Assembly (NCBI GenBank): GCA_022449765.1
Contig: JAKUPZ010000001.1
Coordinates: 62,001 to 126,000, forward strand
Source of the DNA: Dehalococcoidia bacterium
GTDB taxonomy: Bacteria; Chloroflexota; Dehalococcoidia; Lucifugimonadales; Australimonadaceae
Direction of reading: 5' to 3'
DNA length: 64,000 bases
Part shown: one piece after another, positions 52,008-61,036 of the stretch
Position numbering within the stretch: position 1 is the first letter of the stretch
Layout: each line of letters begins with the position of its first letter
Translations under genes and position numbers: made by a program
Notes under the pieces: generated by a model
The model's database searches: none
Told to the model about the DNA's origin: nothing
What the model saw: only the letters and a program-made list of their open reading frames with translations

Positions 52008-53397
52008 ATTAACACTTCAATCGGCTATGGATTTGTCTTCAATGATCACAAAGGGCGATCTTTCTCCTGTTGAGATCACACAGGCTTACTTGGCTCGGAT
52101 AGAAAAATATTCGCACTTGAATGCCTATATTACTGTCGATTATGAAGGTGCAATGAACGCGGCTCGTATTGCGGAAAAAGAACTTAGCCATGGATTAATT
52201 AGAAGCCCCATTCATGGTTTGCCTGTAGCAGTTAAGGATCAGTTCCACGTCAAAGGAATGCGAACGACACTTGGAGGTAACATTTACGACAAGATCTCTA
52301 CCGAGGATGCGACCGTAGTTGCACGCCTAAGAGATGCAGGGGCTATTTTCCTAGGGAAATTAAATTTAAGTGAGTATGCACTCGGAGGAAATATCCAGCA
52401 TCCTTTTGGAGTTCCGAAAAATCCTTGGGATATAACTCGCCAAGCTGGTCAGTCAAGTAGCGGGTCCGCTGTTGCAGTTGCCGCGTCATTATGTTCGGCA
52501 GCACTGGGGGGAGATACTGCAGGATCTATTCGTGGCCCAGCTGCATGGTGTGGGATTGTAGGCCTGCGCCCAACTTGGGGTGCCGTAAGCCGCTATGGTG
52601 CCTTCCCTATGGCTTGGTTTATGGACACTATTGGACCGATGACCAAAACAGTAAAGGACGCTGCAATTTTCCATTATGCGATTGCTGGTAATGATCCGAA
52701 GGATATTTATACTTCAAAAAGAACCGTTCTCCCTTTTGATCATACGCTGGGATTAAAAGGACTTCGAATTGGAATTGTGCGTGAAAGCCTAGATAACGGT
52801 ATGGCTAGTGAACATGTGATCGATGCATTTAATACTGCTATGGACGTATTTAGAGATGCAGGGGCATTGGTAGAGGATGCATCGTTGCCCCTATTTGAAC
52901 AGGGAGGTTTGATTGCGAATACCTTATCGGATGTAGAAGCTGCTCATACTCATAGGCATTGGTTGCGGGAGCAGCCAAATGATTATGATTTTGCGACGAG
53001 AAGAAGGCTCATGGCTGCTAGTTTAATCTCTGGGGCCATGTATACGAAGCTAAGTAGATTCAGAATGTTAATGCGAAGGGATGTCATGTCGGCATTACAT
53101 CAGTTTGACGTGATTGTTACTCCTGCTCAAGCTGGGGGGGCTCCATTAATAGCAAATGAGACCAATCTTACTTCGAAGGAAGCAGTCATTAGTCAATTTT
53201 TTGGGCTTAGGTCCCATAGGAGCCCATTTAATTTGTCTGGTGTACCTGCGATGGCGATACCTTGTGGTTTCACTGGAGATGGAATGCCTGTAAGTATTCA
53301 AATTGCTGGACAACCGTTTGCAGAAAATTTGTTATTTCAATTTGGCTTGGAATTTCAAAATCGAACAGATTGGCATTTGCAGAGGCCTGATCTGTAG
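51994..53397 (+). CDS. Amidase-signature hydrolase (second)
   Basis: A 467-residue amidase-signature enzyme distinct from the one at 47047. The catalytic lysine is K81 (LPVAVKDQF), the cis-serine is in GQSSSGSA near residue 155 and the nucleophile S178 is in GDTAGSIRGP. The WCGIVGLRPTWGAVSRYG segment following is a branch-specific variant, with DTAGSIRGPAAW in place of DTGGSIRxPA. It probably acts on small amides rather than tRNA-bound glutamate. The ribosome-binding site GGAGG for this ATG is within the end of the upstream small gene. A tRNA-Ala gene follows 55 bases later. Confidence 0.9.
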   Translation: MSLDELTLQSAMDLSSMITKGDLSPVEITQAYLARIEKYSHLNAYITVDYEGAMNAARIAEKELSHGLIRSPIHGLPVAVKDQFHVKGMRTTLGGNIYDKISTEDATVVARLRDAGAIFLGKLNLSEYALGGNIQHPFGVPKNPWDITRQAGQSSSGSAVAVAASLCSAALGGDTAGSIRGPAAWCGIVGLRPTWGAVSRYGAFPMAWFMDTIGPMTKTVKDAAIFHYAIAGNDPKDIYTSKRTVLPFDHTLGLKGLRIGIVRESLDNGMASEHVIDAFNTAMDVFRDAGALVEDASLPLFEQGGLIANTLSDVEAAHTHRHWLREQPNDYDFATRRRLMAASLISGAMYTKLSRFRMLMRRDVMSALHQFDVIVTPAQAGGAPLIANETNLTSKEAVISQFFGLRSHRSPFNLSGVPAMAIPCGFTGDGMPVSIQIAGQPFAENLLFQFGLEFQNRTDWHLQRPDL

Positions 53398-53452
53398 AAA
53401 AACTCGTTTTAGTTGTTCGTATGTATAGCACAATGCTATCCTCGACATGTGT

Positions 53453-53528
53453 GGGCCTGTGGCGCAGTTGGGAGCGCGCCTCAATGGCATTGAGGAGGTC
53501 GGGGGTTCGAATCCCCCCAGGTCCACCA
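53453..53528 (+). tRNA. tRNA-Ala (GGC)
   Basis: Plus-strand cloverleaf: acceptor GGGCCTG/CAGGTCC with the G3-U70 pair that identifies alanine tRNAs, discriminator A and encoded CCA (53526-53528). Anticodon arm CCTCA-ATGGCAT-TGAGG gives GGC for GCC codons. Confidence 0.97.
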
Positions 53529-53548
53529 ATTCTTTTTTCTGAGGCAGC

Positions 53549-54139
53549 ATGAGCCTTCCAATTTATTGCCCTCGTTGCGGATCATTACTTTCAAACAAAT
53601 ACGAAGGCGGTAAGCAGCGTCCTGCATGTGACTCACCTGGGTGTGGATACTTTCATTTCACGGATGTCTCGATTGGATGTGGTGCAGTAGTAATACATGA
53701 AGGACGAGCATTATTGATTCAACGAGGACTTGAACCTGGACGTGGTAATTGGCAAATACCAGGTGGGTATGTGGAGGACGATGAAGAGATAGCATCAGCA
53801 GTTGAGCGAGAAGTATTTGAAGAAGCTGGAATTAAGGCTAATGTCGAGAAAGTTATTGGATTTCGGCATTCAGCTAATCTAAATGGCTTGTCATCTCCGA
53901 ACTTATATGTGGTATTTAGGTTGAAACATTTATCAGGAGAACCTCGTTTCGATGGCGAAGAAACAATTGATGCCGGGTATTTTTCAATGAGCGAAATAGA
54001 AAATAAGCAAGGGATACAAACTCTATCCCTGTGGGCTATCAAATTAGCTTTTACCAGTGATCGCAATATGGGGTTTGTATCGCAAGATTCCTTTTTTGAA
54101 CCTAGGGCTGGAAGGACAGTATTTGGTATTGAAAGCTAA
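53549..54139 (+). CDS. Nudix hydrolase with N-terminal zinc ribbon
   Basis: A 196-residue protein. An N-terminal zinc ribbon has Cys pairs in YCPRCGS and CDSPGCGY, as in NudC-like and ADP-ribose-type Nudix proteins. The Nudix box is complete: G-YVEDD-E-EIASAVE-REVFEEAGI near residues 71-93. It hydrolyses a nucleoside diphosphate derivative; NADH, ADP-ribose or oxidised nucleotides are candidates, and the C-terminal LSLWAIKLAF pattern does not decide. GAGG precedes the ATG, right after tRNA-Ala. Confidence 0.88.
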   Translation: MSLPIYCPRCGSLLSNKYEGGKQRPACDSPGCGYFHFTDVSIGCGAVVIHEGRALLIQRGLEPGRGNWQIPGGYVEDDEEIASAVEREVFEEAGIKANVEKVIGFRHSANLNGLSSPNLYVVFRLKHLSGEPRFDGEETIDAGYFSMSEIENKQGIQTLSLWAIKLAFTSDRNMGFVSQDSFFEPRAGRTVFGIES

Positions 54140-54912
54140 GTTGACTTAGCGACCCAGATTAAGTCATCTGAATCATTTGTTACAGGTCCCAAGTCAAAAT
54201 CACCATATACCTCAAGGATGGATAGCCCAGATAAAGCAAATAAATGTTCCATTTCATATTGGAAAGAATATCGTTGGGGATAATCCCTATAAATTCTTTT
54301 ATTAACTACTCCCTCTTCATCGAGGTACTCAATAATTAGCCTGATATCATTGATTTGCGTGAGTTGATCCCATTCATTCATACCCCAGACAACTATAGTG
54401 CCCCCTTCTTTGCGACTTACGTCCATCAGATGGATCGGGGTGTCGACGCTATGCTTATCGGCTAATTGTTCGATATCAGGGTTGAAGGTATCCATTACAA
54501 GTAAACCATCAGCAATCAGATGTTTGCGGATATTGTTTAAAGCTTTCTTTTGATCCACAGGATTAAGAACGCTTTGGAAAGAACGATAAGGTAAAATTAT
54601 TAGCGCGAAACGTTCAGCAAGTTCTAAATCAAGTATATCTCCAGTCTGAAATATACACGTAGTAGATAATCCGAGTTTAGCGGCTTTACTATTGGCGAGT
54701 TCAATCATCTTAGGAGATACATCAATCCCTACCACATCAATACCTTGGGAAGCTATAGGGATACTGATTCGACCAGTGCCAGCACCTAATTCAAGTACAG
54801 GTCCACCTGTGGATTGTGCCTGACTAACGTAGAAAGGGATATCATGGGTTAATTCCGCGTAAACTTCATCATAAATACCAGCCCAGTCATCGTATGGAAA
54901 TTCAAATGTCAT
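54136..54912 (-). CDS. Class I SAM-dependent methyltransferase
   Basis: A 258-residue Rossmann-fold methyltransferase. Motif I is VLELGAGTGRISIPIA at about residues 39-54 and the acidic motif II VVGIDVSPKMIELA. The following DLELAERFALIILPYRSFQSV suits a small-molecule or product methyltransferase. Substrate not identifiable. It converges with the Nudix gene (4-base overlap) and lies 20 bases downstream of ruvA on the same strand. Confidence 0.86.
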   Translation of the reverse strand: MTFEFPYDDWAGIYDEVYAELTHDIPFYVSQAQSTGGPVLELGAGTGRISIPIASQGIDVVGIDVSPKMIELANSKAAKLGLSTTCIFQTGDILDLELAERFALIILPYRSFQSVLNPVDQKKALNNIRKHLIADGLLVMDTFNPDIEQLADKHSVDTPIHLMDVSRKEGGTIVVWGMNEWDQLTQINDIRLIIEYLDEEGVVNKRIYRDYPQRYSFQYEMEHLFALSGLSILEVYGDFDLGPVTNDSDDLIWVAKST

Positions 54913-54932
54913 TGCTTACTCACTGTAAGATA

Positions 54933-55535
54933 TTATTGCGATGAGCCCATTCTTTGGAGCGCACGTTTGACACGTTCATCATTAGGAAGATTAGGATCGC
55001 GCTCAACGGACAGAGCTTGCCTTGCTTCAATTCCGGAGTAACCTAGTGCCATTAGCCATTGCAAAGCTGCATCGGTTTCCACGCGCGCTTCTTGAGGAAT
55101 TGAGGAAAGCGGAATTTCTATTTCTTTTTCTAGCTTTTCTTTTAATTCAAGAATTATTCGTTCTGCAGTTCTTTTGCCTACTCCTTGGGCTCTCGAAATT
55201 GAAGTCGCATCGCTTGAAATAATTGAACTAGCTAATGCAGAAGGTTCGAGTGCACTTAACACTGCTAAGGCTGCCTTCGGCCCAACCTGGCTGACACCAA
55301 TGAGCATTTGGAAAAGCTTTTTGCCCTGCTCGGTTGTGAATCCATACAATTGAAGATCGTCTTCTCTGACGACTAAGTGTGTCAGGAGTTTTACATTTTC
55401 TCCAATATCAGGTAAGGCTTTGATATTAGTTGCGGGAACATTTGCTTGTAAGATAAACCCATTCCCTACTCGTATAAGTACCGAATCGGCAGACTTTGAT
55501 TCAATGATTCCTTCAATCCCTGAAATGATACTCAA
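54933..55535 (-). CDS. ruvA: Holliday junction branch-migration protein RuvA
   Basis: A 200-residue tetrameric junction-binding protein. The N-terminal OB-fold opens MSIISGIEGIIESKS, the helix-hairpin-helix region has GVSQVGPKAALAVLS and GVGKRTAERIILELKEKL, and a C-terminal domain contacts RuvB. It overlaps ruvC by four bases. RuvB is not encoded in the window, so the motor protein is elsewhere. Confidence 0.95.
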   Translation of the reverse strand: MSIISGIEGIIESKSADSVLIRVGNGFILQANVPATNIKALPDIGENVKLLTHLVVREDDLQLYGFTTEQGKKLFQMLIGVSQVGPKAALAVLSALEPSALASSIISSDATSISRAQGVGKRTAERIILELKEKLEKEIEIPLSSIPQEARVETDAALQWLMALGYSGIEARQALSVERDPNLPNDERVKRALQRMGSSQ

Positions 55536-56032
55536 TTGCGCTCCACTAATTGCCTGTAACGGTTTTGGTAAATATGACAGAGTGCTATAGCAATAGCATC
55601 AGATGCGTCTTCAGGCATTTCTTCTTCCCCTAGTCCTAGCAAAACCCGTACAGAATGTTGTACTTGCAGCTTGGACCCCGCGCCGTAATTTGCGACTGTA
55701 CTTTTTACATTTGTCGGAGCGTAACGGTATATGGACATTTCATTTTGAACAGCTAAAAGTAAAGCAATTGATTGAGCCTGACCTACTGTAACCGCGGACT
55801 TAGCACCACGAGTAGGCGCAACGAAAGGCTCTTCAATTGCGAGGACGTCTGGTTTCCATTCTTCAATGATATCGTGCAATCCTGAATATAATATTCCGAG
55901 ACGGTTGGCGACTTCTTTTGAGGGCCCACCTTTTACTACACCCCAAGTCAAACATTGAAGCGCCTCGTTATTTTGGTCTATTACGCAGTAACCCAAAATC
56001 TTAGTTCCAGGATCTACCCCAAGTATCCGCAT
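55532..56032 (-). CDS. ruvC: Crossover junction endodeoxyribonuclease RuvC
   Basis: A 166-residue Holliday junction resolvase. The catalytic acids are in ILGVDPGTKILGYCV (D7), AIEEPF and the C-terminal DASDAIAIALCH. The frame opens at 56053, but the ATG at 56032 (MRILGVDPGT) has AGGGA six bases upstream and matches known starts. It is followed by ruvA with overlap. Confidence 0.95.
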   Translation of the reverse strand: MRILGVDPGTKILGYCVIDQNNEALQCLTWGVVKGGPSKEVANRLGILYSGLHDIIEEWKPDVLAIEEPFVAPTRGAKSAVTVGQAQSIALLLAVQNEMSIYRYAPTNVKSTVANYGAGSKLQVQHSVRVLLGLGEEEMPEDASDAIAIALCHIYQNRYRQLVERN

Positions 56033-56101
56033 CTTGTTCCCTAAGCCAATCATATATGACTCATTTTATGGTTAAGCTACTGATCGGGGAATCTGTCGGA
56101 G

Positions 56102-56863
56102 TCACATATTGCCGTACTTTTCTAGCGCTTCTTCACTGAAATCTGCATTTGTGAAAACTTGCTGAATGTCCTCAAGCTCTTCGATATTGTCTAATAGACG
56201 GAGTGCTTGAGTCGCATGTGCATTCTCTAATTGCACAATAGCATTGGGAATCATGGTTACATGTGCTTGTAGAAGCTCTAATCCAGATTCTTTTATTACA
56301 CTTATTATTGACTCAAGCGCGGAAGGCTCTCCGGTTATTTCTAAGAGTCCACTGTCAATTTTGAAATCTTCCGCACCTGCATCGATGGCAGATAGGGCAA
56401 GATTTTCAGATTGCTCATCAGTTAATCCTTCAACGCTGACCAAGGATTTACTTTCAAACATCCAAGCTACCGAACCTGCTTCGCCAAGGTTGCCCCCACC
56501 TCGACTGAAGACGGTGCGAATATTTGACGCGGTCCTGTTCCTGTTATCAGTCAGGGCCTTAACCATTATTGCTGCACCTCCTGGGGAGTAGCCTTCATAC
56601 ACGATTTCTTCAAATACAGAGCCGTCACTTCCTATCCCAAGTCCTTTTTTTACAGCTCTATCGACGTTGTCAGCAGGCATGTTCGCTGCTCGGGCTTTAT
56701 CTATCATCAAACGAAGACGGAAATTCATGTCAGGGTCTCCACTTCCACCTTCTCTAGCCGCTACTGCAATATCTCTCGCAATTTTAGTAAATAGAGCACC
56801 TTTTTTGGCATCAAGTGCTGCTTTTTTGTGTTTGATTGTTGACCATTTTGAATGACCGGACAT
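56102..56863 (-). CDS. YebC/PmpR-family protein
   Basis: A 253-residue three-domain YebC protein starting MSGHSKWSTIKHKKAALDAKKG. GGSGDPDMNFRLRLMIDKARAANMPADNVDRAVKKG and YEGYSPGGAAIMVKALTDNRNRTASNIRTVF are diagnostic (each is part of a continuous conserved block, residues 37-70 and 90-120). Family members act as transcriptional regulators and, in recent work, as aids to ribosomes stalled on proline tracts. Adjacent to ruvC in many bacteria, as here. Confidence 0.95.
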   Translation of the reverse strand: MSGHSKWSTIKHKKAALDAKKGALFTKIARDIAVAAREGGSGDPDMNFRLRLMIDKARAANMPADNVDRAVKKGLGIGSDGSVFEEIVYEGYSPGGAAIMVKALTDNRNRTASNIRTVFSRGGGNLGEAGSVAWMFESKSLVSVEGLTDEQSENLALSAIDAGAEDFKIDSGLLEITGEPSALESIISVIKESGLELLQAHVTMIPNAIVQLENAHATQALRLLDNIEELEDIQQVFTNADFSEEALEKYGNM

Positions 56864-56926
56864 TTAAAACCCCTTTGTTCTAAATTTTACAGATTACAAT
56901 CAGTACCTTAATGGTTGATTAGTATA

Positions 56927-57499
56927 TTAAATTTTTTTGGTTAATTTTGCTTTTGTTTTTTTAGATTTAAGTTTTTTGGGCACATTGCTTCGCCATTCAA
57001 GGCCTTCCGGCAGTGAAATTTTCATCATGTTTGTGTTTACATCGACCATAAGAATTACATTCGCGACAGCGGGTATTAAAAGCTCGTTCTTATCATCTGT
57101 CACTACGTACACATCATTAGCTCCAGTATTCAATATCTCCGAAATGTTACCTAGTAGAACGCTATTCTCATCCAGTACGCTCATTCCTATTAATTGGTAA
57201 TGGTAATAAGTATCAATTGGCAGTTTGGGGATTGCAGCAGTTTCTACGGAAATCGCGGAACCTTGTAAGTCACTTGCTTTTTGCCTAGTGGTTACACCTT
57301 CAAGGGACAGCAGGAGGTACTTTGGGCTGATTTCCTGTGAATTTGTGACGGTAAATGCTTGATCTGCAATACTAATGGACGCATTTATTTGAAACCGATT
57401 TGGATTGTCGGAATCGGTTTCAATTCTTATTTGTCCTTTAATCCCGTGAGGACTTACCACTTTGCCAACAATTACTTTTGTGGAATCTTTGTTTATCAA
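56927..57499 (-). CDS. rimM: Ribosome maturation factor RimM
   Basis: A 190-residue 16S rRNA processing protein that assists maturation of the 30S head. The N-terminal VIVGKVVSPHGIKGQIRI and PRC-barrel-like YYHYQLIGMSVLDE segments are characteristic. The C-terminal tail is very lysine-rich. The start appears to be TTG with no clear ribosome-binding site. It follows khpA by 22 bases in the rpsP-khpA-rimM order; the usual trmD and rplS are not next to it. Confidence 0.92.
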   Translation of the reverse strand: MINKDSTKVIVGKVVSPHGIKGQIRIETDSDNPNRFQINASISIADQAFTVTNSQEISPKYLLLSLEGVTTRQKASDLQGSAISVETAAIPKLPIDTYYHYQLIGMSVLDENSVLLGNISEILNTGANDVYVVTDDKNELLIPAVANVILMVDVNTNMMKISLPEGLEWRSNVPKKLKSKKTKAKLTKKI

Positions 57500-57521
57500 G
57501 AATTAATGCTAAAAAGGAGAT

Positions 57522-57749
57522 CTATACGATTTCTAGATTGGCGCGCGTGTCTTCTTTCACTGCGGCAACTCTAACAAGAACGCGCATCGCTTGCGCGACT
57601 CGACCTTGGCGGCCTATTACTTTGCCTTTGTCATCTTCATGAACCTCAAGGCGTATGTATATCTGGCCATCCTCTTCTTCTTCCGTAACTTTTACGTCTT
57701 CTGGATGGCTTGCAATTGCTTTTGCGATGTATTCGACCAATTCTTTCAT
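57522..57749 (-). CDS. khpA: KH-domain RNA-binding protein KhpA
   Basis: A 75-residue single KH domain with its GxxG loop in GKVIGRQGRVAQAMRVLV, the canonical KhpA arrangement. It binds RNA, with KhpB/EloR in some bacteria, affecting cell division and translation. Starts 2 bases after rpsP. Confidence 0.93.
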   Translation of the reverse strand: MKELVEYIAKAIASHPEDVKVTEEEEDGQIYIRLEVHEDDKGKVIGRQGRVAQAMRVLVRVAAVKEDTRANLEIV

Positions 57750-57751
57750 AT

Positions 57752-58003
57752 TTAACCGGCTTTTTCTACCAGCCCTTGGGACTGCAGAATACGTCCTACC
57801 GTCTCTGACGGCTGCGCTCCAACACTCAACCAGTGTTTAGTTTTGTCTTGGTCTAACACTACTGTAGGAGGATTAGTAAGAGGGTCGTAATGCCCAACTT
57901 GATCCACGAAATTTCCGTCTCGAGGGGCACGCACGTCCGCAACTACAATTCTGTAGCTTGGCCTTTTTTTCTTACCGACTCTACGTAGACGAATCCGGAG
58001 CAT
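57752..58003 (-). CDS. rpsP: Ribosomal protein S16
   Basis: An 83-residue 30S protein, MLRIRLRRVGKKKRPSYRIVVADVR in continuous family pattern, with the RDGNFVDQVGHYDP segment. The ATG at 58003, nine bases after GGAGG, is preferred to the TTG at 58009. First gene of the rpsP-khpA-rimM operon. Confidence 0.96.
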   Translation of the reverse strand: MLRIRLRRVGKKKRPSYRIVVADVRAPRDGNFVDQVGHYDPLTNPPTVVLDQDKTKHWLSVGAQPSETVGRILQSQGLVEKAG

Positions 58004-58077
58004 ATACAACCGCCTCCATTAAATTAGAATAATGTTAGTAGATTCTAACACAGCTGTAAAAATAGTTTTATCAATGC

Positions 58078-59484
58078 TTAAGTACTGGCATTATTTATTA
58101 TCAACGAAGCCAGTCCTAGGAAAAGTAAGAATCCCACTATATCTGTAAAGGTTGTTACTACAACCGCAGAGGAGATTGCAGGGTCTTGCCTTATTTTTCG
58201 AAGTATTAATGGGATACTTGCGCCTACTACTCCTGCTATCACCATATTTCCAAACATTGCTACGCCAAGAACCAATCCAATAAGTGGATTTCCAATCCAC
58301 AAAGAGCAAATAATTGCTACAACCAAACCAAGGTAGATTCCATTCAATATACCTAAGGTTGCTTCATGTAGAAGTAATTTTCGCCCGCGGTTCCCAGGTA
58401 ATTCACCTAAGGCAATACTTCTTACGGTCAAGGTTAATGTTTGAGTTCCACCTATTCCTCCTTGACCTGCAACTACAGGAAGAAAAACCGCGAGTACAGC
58501 GGCTTTAGCTATAGTGGATTCGAACAATTGAATTATTCCTGCCGCTGCAAAAGTTGTAGCTAAGTTGATAACTAGCCATGGTGCTCGTCCGCGCAAAGAT
58601 TTGGAGATGGATGCCTGAGGTTTTTCGGTACTCATCCCTGCGATCTTGAACATATCTTCAGAGGCTTCAGCCTCAGCAACATCAAGTAAGTCTTCAGAAT
58701 CAATCACGCCTACTAATTGACCTGATGGGTTAGTAACACCTAGGCACTGAAGGTCATATCGCTCGATGATTCTTACGCATTCTTCCTGGTCGGCGCTTAC
58801 GCTGACAGTTATAGGGATCGGTTTCATAAGTGTGGGAATAGGCGTGCTAGCACGGGCTAATGCTATTTTTTTGATGCTGAGATAGCCAACGGGACGAAAA
58901 TTATCGTCAATTACAAACATAATATTGATATCCGTTGTTGCTTCGGAAGCTAGCCTTAGTGCATCCAAAGCTACACCAGCGGTTCTGGTAGCCTTTACTA
59001 CGTTATACGGAGGAAGCATTAATCCACCAGCGGAATCATCGGGGTAAACGATCAGCGATAGAACGTCTTCAGCATGATCCATTTTGTCCAACGCTGCTTG
59101 TGCATCTACTTCGGGTAACGCTCGTAAAATGTCGGTAGCGACATCAGCAGATAGTTCATTCAATACTGTAGTATTGATAGTTTCCGGTAGCAGCGAGTAA
59201 ATTGAAGCTGCTTCGCTTGGGTCAAGCGTGCTAAGAATTTCTCTAATGGATTCCACCTCTAGAGTTTTTAGAAGACTGTACTGCAATAGCCTTGGCATTT
59301 CGATTAAGATCTCAGCTTTGTCTACCGGATGGAAACTAGCAAAAAGATCAAGGGCGTTTTCATTCAATTCTTGTTCTAATAAATTGATGATTACATCTGA
59401 AACTTTGCTTAGATCCACAGTTTTGGTCGAATCACTAACAGAGATATTGTGTAATGCAGTTTCCGAAAAATTTTCTTCGCTCAT
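58078..59484 (-). CDS. mgtE: Magnesium transporter MgtE
   Basis: A 468-residue MgtE Mg2+ channel. A cytosolic N-domain of helical repeats (DLFASFHPVDKAEILIEMPR) leads to two CBS domains (from about residue 165), then a connecting helix and five membrane helices with AVFLPVVAGQGGIGGTQTLTLTVRSIA near the pore. The ATG at 59484 (MSEENFSE) with GGAG six bases upstream is chosen over 59550, whose extension lacks family similarity. Cytosolic Mg2+ binding gates the channel. Divergent from thiL. Confidence 0.94.
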   Translation of the reverse strand: MSEENFSETALHNISVSDSTKTVDLSKVSDVIINLLEQELNENALDLFASFHPVDKAEILIEMPRLLQYSLLKTLEVESIREILSTLDPSEAASIYSLLPETINTTVLNELSADVATDILRALPEVDAQAALDKMDHAEDVLSLIVYPDDSAGGLMLPPYNVVKATRTAGVALDALRLASEATTDINIMFVIDDNFRPVGYLSIKKIALARASTPIPTLMKPIPITVSVSADQEECVRIIERYDLQCLGVTNPSGQLVGVIDSEDLLDVAEAEASEDMFKIAGMSTEKPQASISKSLRGRAPWLVINLATTFAAAGIIQLFESTIAKAAVLAVFLPVVAGQGGIGGTQTLTLTVRSIALGELPGNRGRKLLLHEATLGILNGIYLGLVVAIICSLWIGNPLIGLVLGVAMFGNMVIAGVVGASIPLILRKIRQDPAISSAVVVTTFTDIVGFLLFLGLASLIINNAST

Positions 59485-59564
59485 GATTACTCCAATAAAA
59501 TTCCGACTAATACAAAACATTCTATAATCTAGTTTTGTTTTATGATTCATTTGGAATAATAACT

Positions 59565-60560
59565 ATGATGGTTACAGTATCGGATTTAGGTGAATATGCT
59601 TTAATTGAGCGGGTTGAAAATTTCATTCAACTTCGTCAACTAGAGCATCGGCCGGAAATTAAGCTAATTGCGGGTATTGGGGACGATGCTGCTGCATGGC
59701 AAGTCTCGGGAATACAGGTTACAACTACCGATTCAATGGTAGAGGATGTACATTTTCGCAGAAGTACTTTTTCTTTTTTTGATATTGGCTGGAAGAGTTG
59801 GGTTACAAATTTAAGTGACATCATCGCAATGGGGGCCACTCCTTTGGGAGGCTTAGTCACTTTAGGTTTACCTGAAGATATGTTGCTTGAAGATTTCGAT
59901 TCTCTCTATGATGGAATACTAAGTGCATGCAAGGAATACCGAACTGTGGTTTTAGGAGGGGATATCGTAGCTTCCCGTGCCCTTTTTGTAAGCGTAACTA
60001 TGATTGGTTCTTGTGAAAAAACACCTATCTTGCGGAGTGGTGCACAAATCGGAGATGTAATTGCGGTATCCGGGTCTTTGGGCGATGCACTAGGAGGCTT
60101 ACAGCTGCTGGAGCAGGGCAGTGCAATTAACACGGAAGCTAGCAGGAGATTAATTGAAAAACAACGCCGTCCCAAAGTTAACGTAGATTTTGCTCAATTG
60201 TCCAAAATACTTGGAATTCATGCAATGATGGATTTGTCCGATGGATTACTGATTGACCTCGCTAAATTAGCTCACTCCTCTGGTGTAGCAACGCAAATAC
60301 AGGCCTCCCTAGTACCTATTTCTGATGAATTACAGAAAGAGTTTCCATTGAAAGCAGAGGAAATGGCTTTGAATGGCGGAGAGGATTACGAATTACTTTT
60401 GGTAGGAGCGAAAAATACTCTTCAGGATTTTGTGAATCGCCATCCAAAAGCTGCAATTATTGGTAAGGTTATCGAAGGCGAGCGTGGAAGCGTTACTGTT
60501 TTTGACGCGTCCGGTTTTGAAATGGAATTAAGTGATTTAAATTGGGAGCACTTTAAGTGA
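59565..60560 (+). CDS. thiL: Thiamine-monophosphate kinase
   Basis: A 331-residue kinase phosphorylating thiamine monophosphate to the diphosphate. Conserved residues are in AGIGDDAAAW, TTDSMVEDVHFRRSTFSFFDIGWKS, NLSDIIAMGATPLG and VLGGDIVASRALFVSVTMIG; the C-terminal GGEDYELLLVG is family-typical. It is a relative of PurM and selenophosphate synthetase, but the VHF motif and lack of a SelD N-terminal Cys/Lys region exclude SelD. The frame opens at TTG 59535; ATG 59565 or 59568 is chosen. tsaE overlaps its end by four bases. Confidence 0.93.
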   Translation: MMVTVSDLGEYALIERVENFIQLRQLEHRPEIKLIAGIGDDAAAWQVSGIQVTTTDSMVEDVHFRRSTFSFFDIGWKSWVTNLSDIIAMGATPLGGLVTLGLPEDMLLEDFDSLYDGILSACKEYRTVVLGGDIVASRALFVSVTMIGSCEKTPILRSGAQIGDVIAVSGSLGDALGGLQLLEQGSAINTEASRRLIEKQRRPKVNVDFAQLSKILGIHAMMDLSDGLLIDLAKLAHSSGVATQIQASLVPISDELQKEFPLKAEEMALNGGEDYELLLVGAKNTLQDFVNRHPKAAIIGKVIEGERGSVTVFDASGFEMELSDLNWEHFK

Positions 60561-61036
60561 AATTTTACTCTAATAGCCCTGAAGAAACTCAGGCTTTGGG
60601 TTCGAGAATGGGAGCTTTAGCGAATAAAGGCGAACTCTTTTTGCTGAGCGGAGAGTTAGGCTCGGGGAAAACAACATTCGTTCAGGGATTTGCTTGGGGT
60701 GCTGGCGTTGAAGGTTACGCTCATAGTCCGACGTTTATATTGGTTAATCAATATCAAGGACGTATAAAAATTAACCACGTTGACCTTTATAGGGTCGAAG
60801 GTGGCAACTTAGAAGCACATGACCTTGGGTTTGAAGAAATGCTAGACGAAAGTAGTGTTTTAGTTGAATGGTATGAAAATGCCGAAGCTATTTTCGACGA
60901 TGATCACATAAGAATTGAGTTTTATCAGGGGGTTAATGGCTCTGAAAGCCGGGTAATTGAGGTTAAAGCTAAAGGGCATTATTACGAACAGTGGATTGTA
61001 ACTTTAACGCAAAAAGTGTTTCCAAATGAAAAATAA
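60557..61036 (+). CDS. tsaE: tRNA threonylcarbamoyladenosine biosynthesis ATPase TsaE
   Basis: A 159-residue ATPase needed, with TsaB and TsaD, for t6A37 formation in ANN-decoding tRNAs. Walker A is SGELGSGKTTFVQGFA near residue 32, and HSPTFILVNQY and HVDLYRVEG are typical. GTG start overlaps the thiL stop, and tsaB overlaps its 3' end by 11 bases. tsaD is not in the window. Confidence 0.95.
   Translation: MKFYSNSPEETQALGSRMGALANKGELFLLSGELGSGKTTFVQGFAWGAGVEGYAHSPTFILVNQYQGRIKINHVDLYRVEGGNLEAHDLGFEEMLDESSVLVEWYENAEAIFDDDHIRIEFYQGVNGSESRVIEVKAKGHYYEQWIVTLTQKVFPNEK

Noticed and set aside
53425-53439. Inverted repeat ATAGCA-CAA-TGCTAT upstream of tRNA-Ala
   Set aside because: Only 6 bp with no T-run; may be a chance palindrome or weak hairpin. 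Not enough for a terminator or operator.
59485-59564. M-box Mg2+ riboswitch ahead of mgtE
   Set aside because: The divergent spacer is about 80 bases with no M-box elements visible.
59565-60560. Possible selenophosphate synthetase (SelD)
   Set aside because: The ATP-binding fold is shared, but the VHF motif, GGEDYELLLVG end and absence of SelD's N-terminal catalytic residues place it as ThiL.
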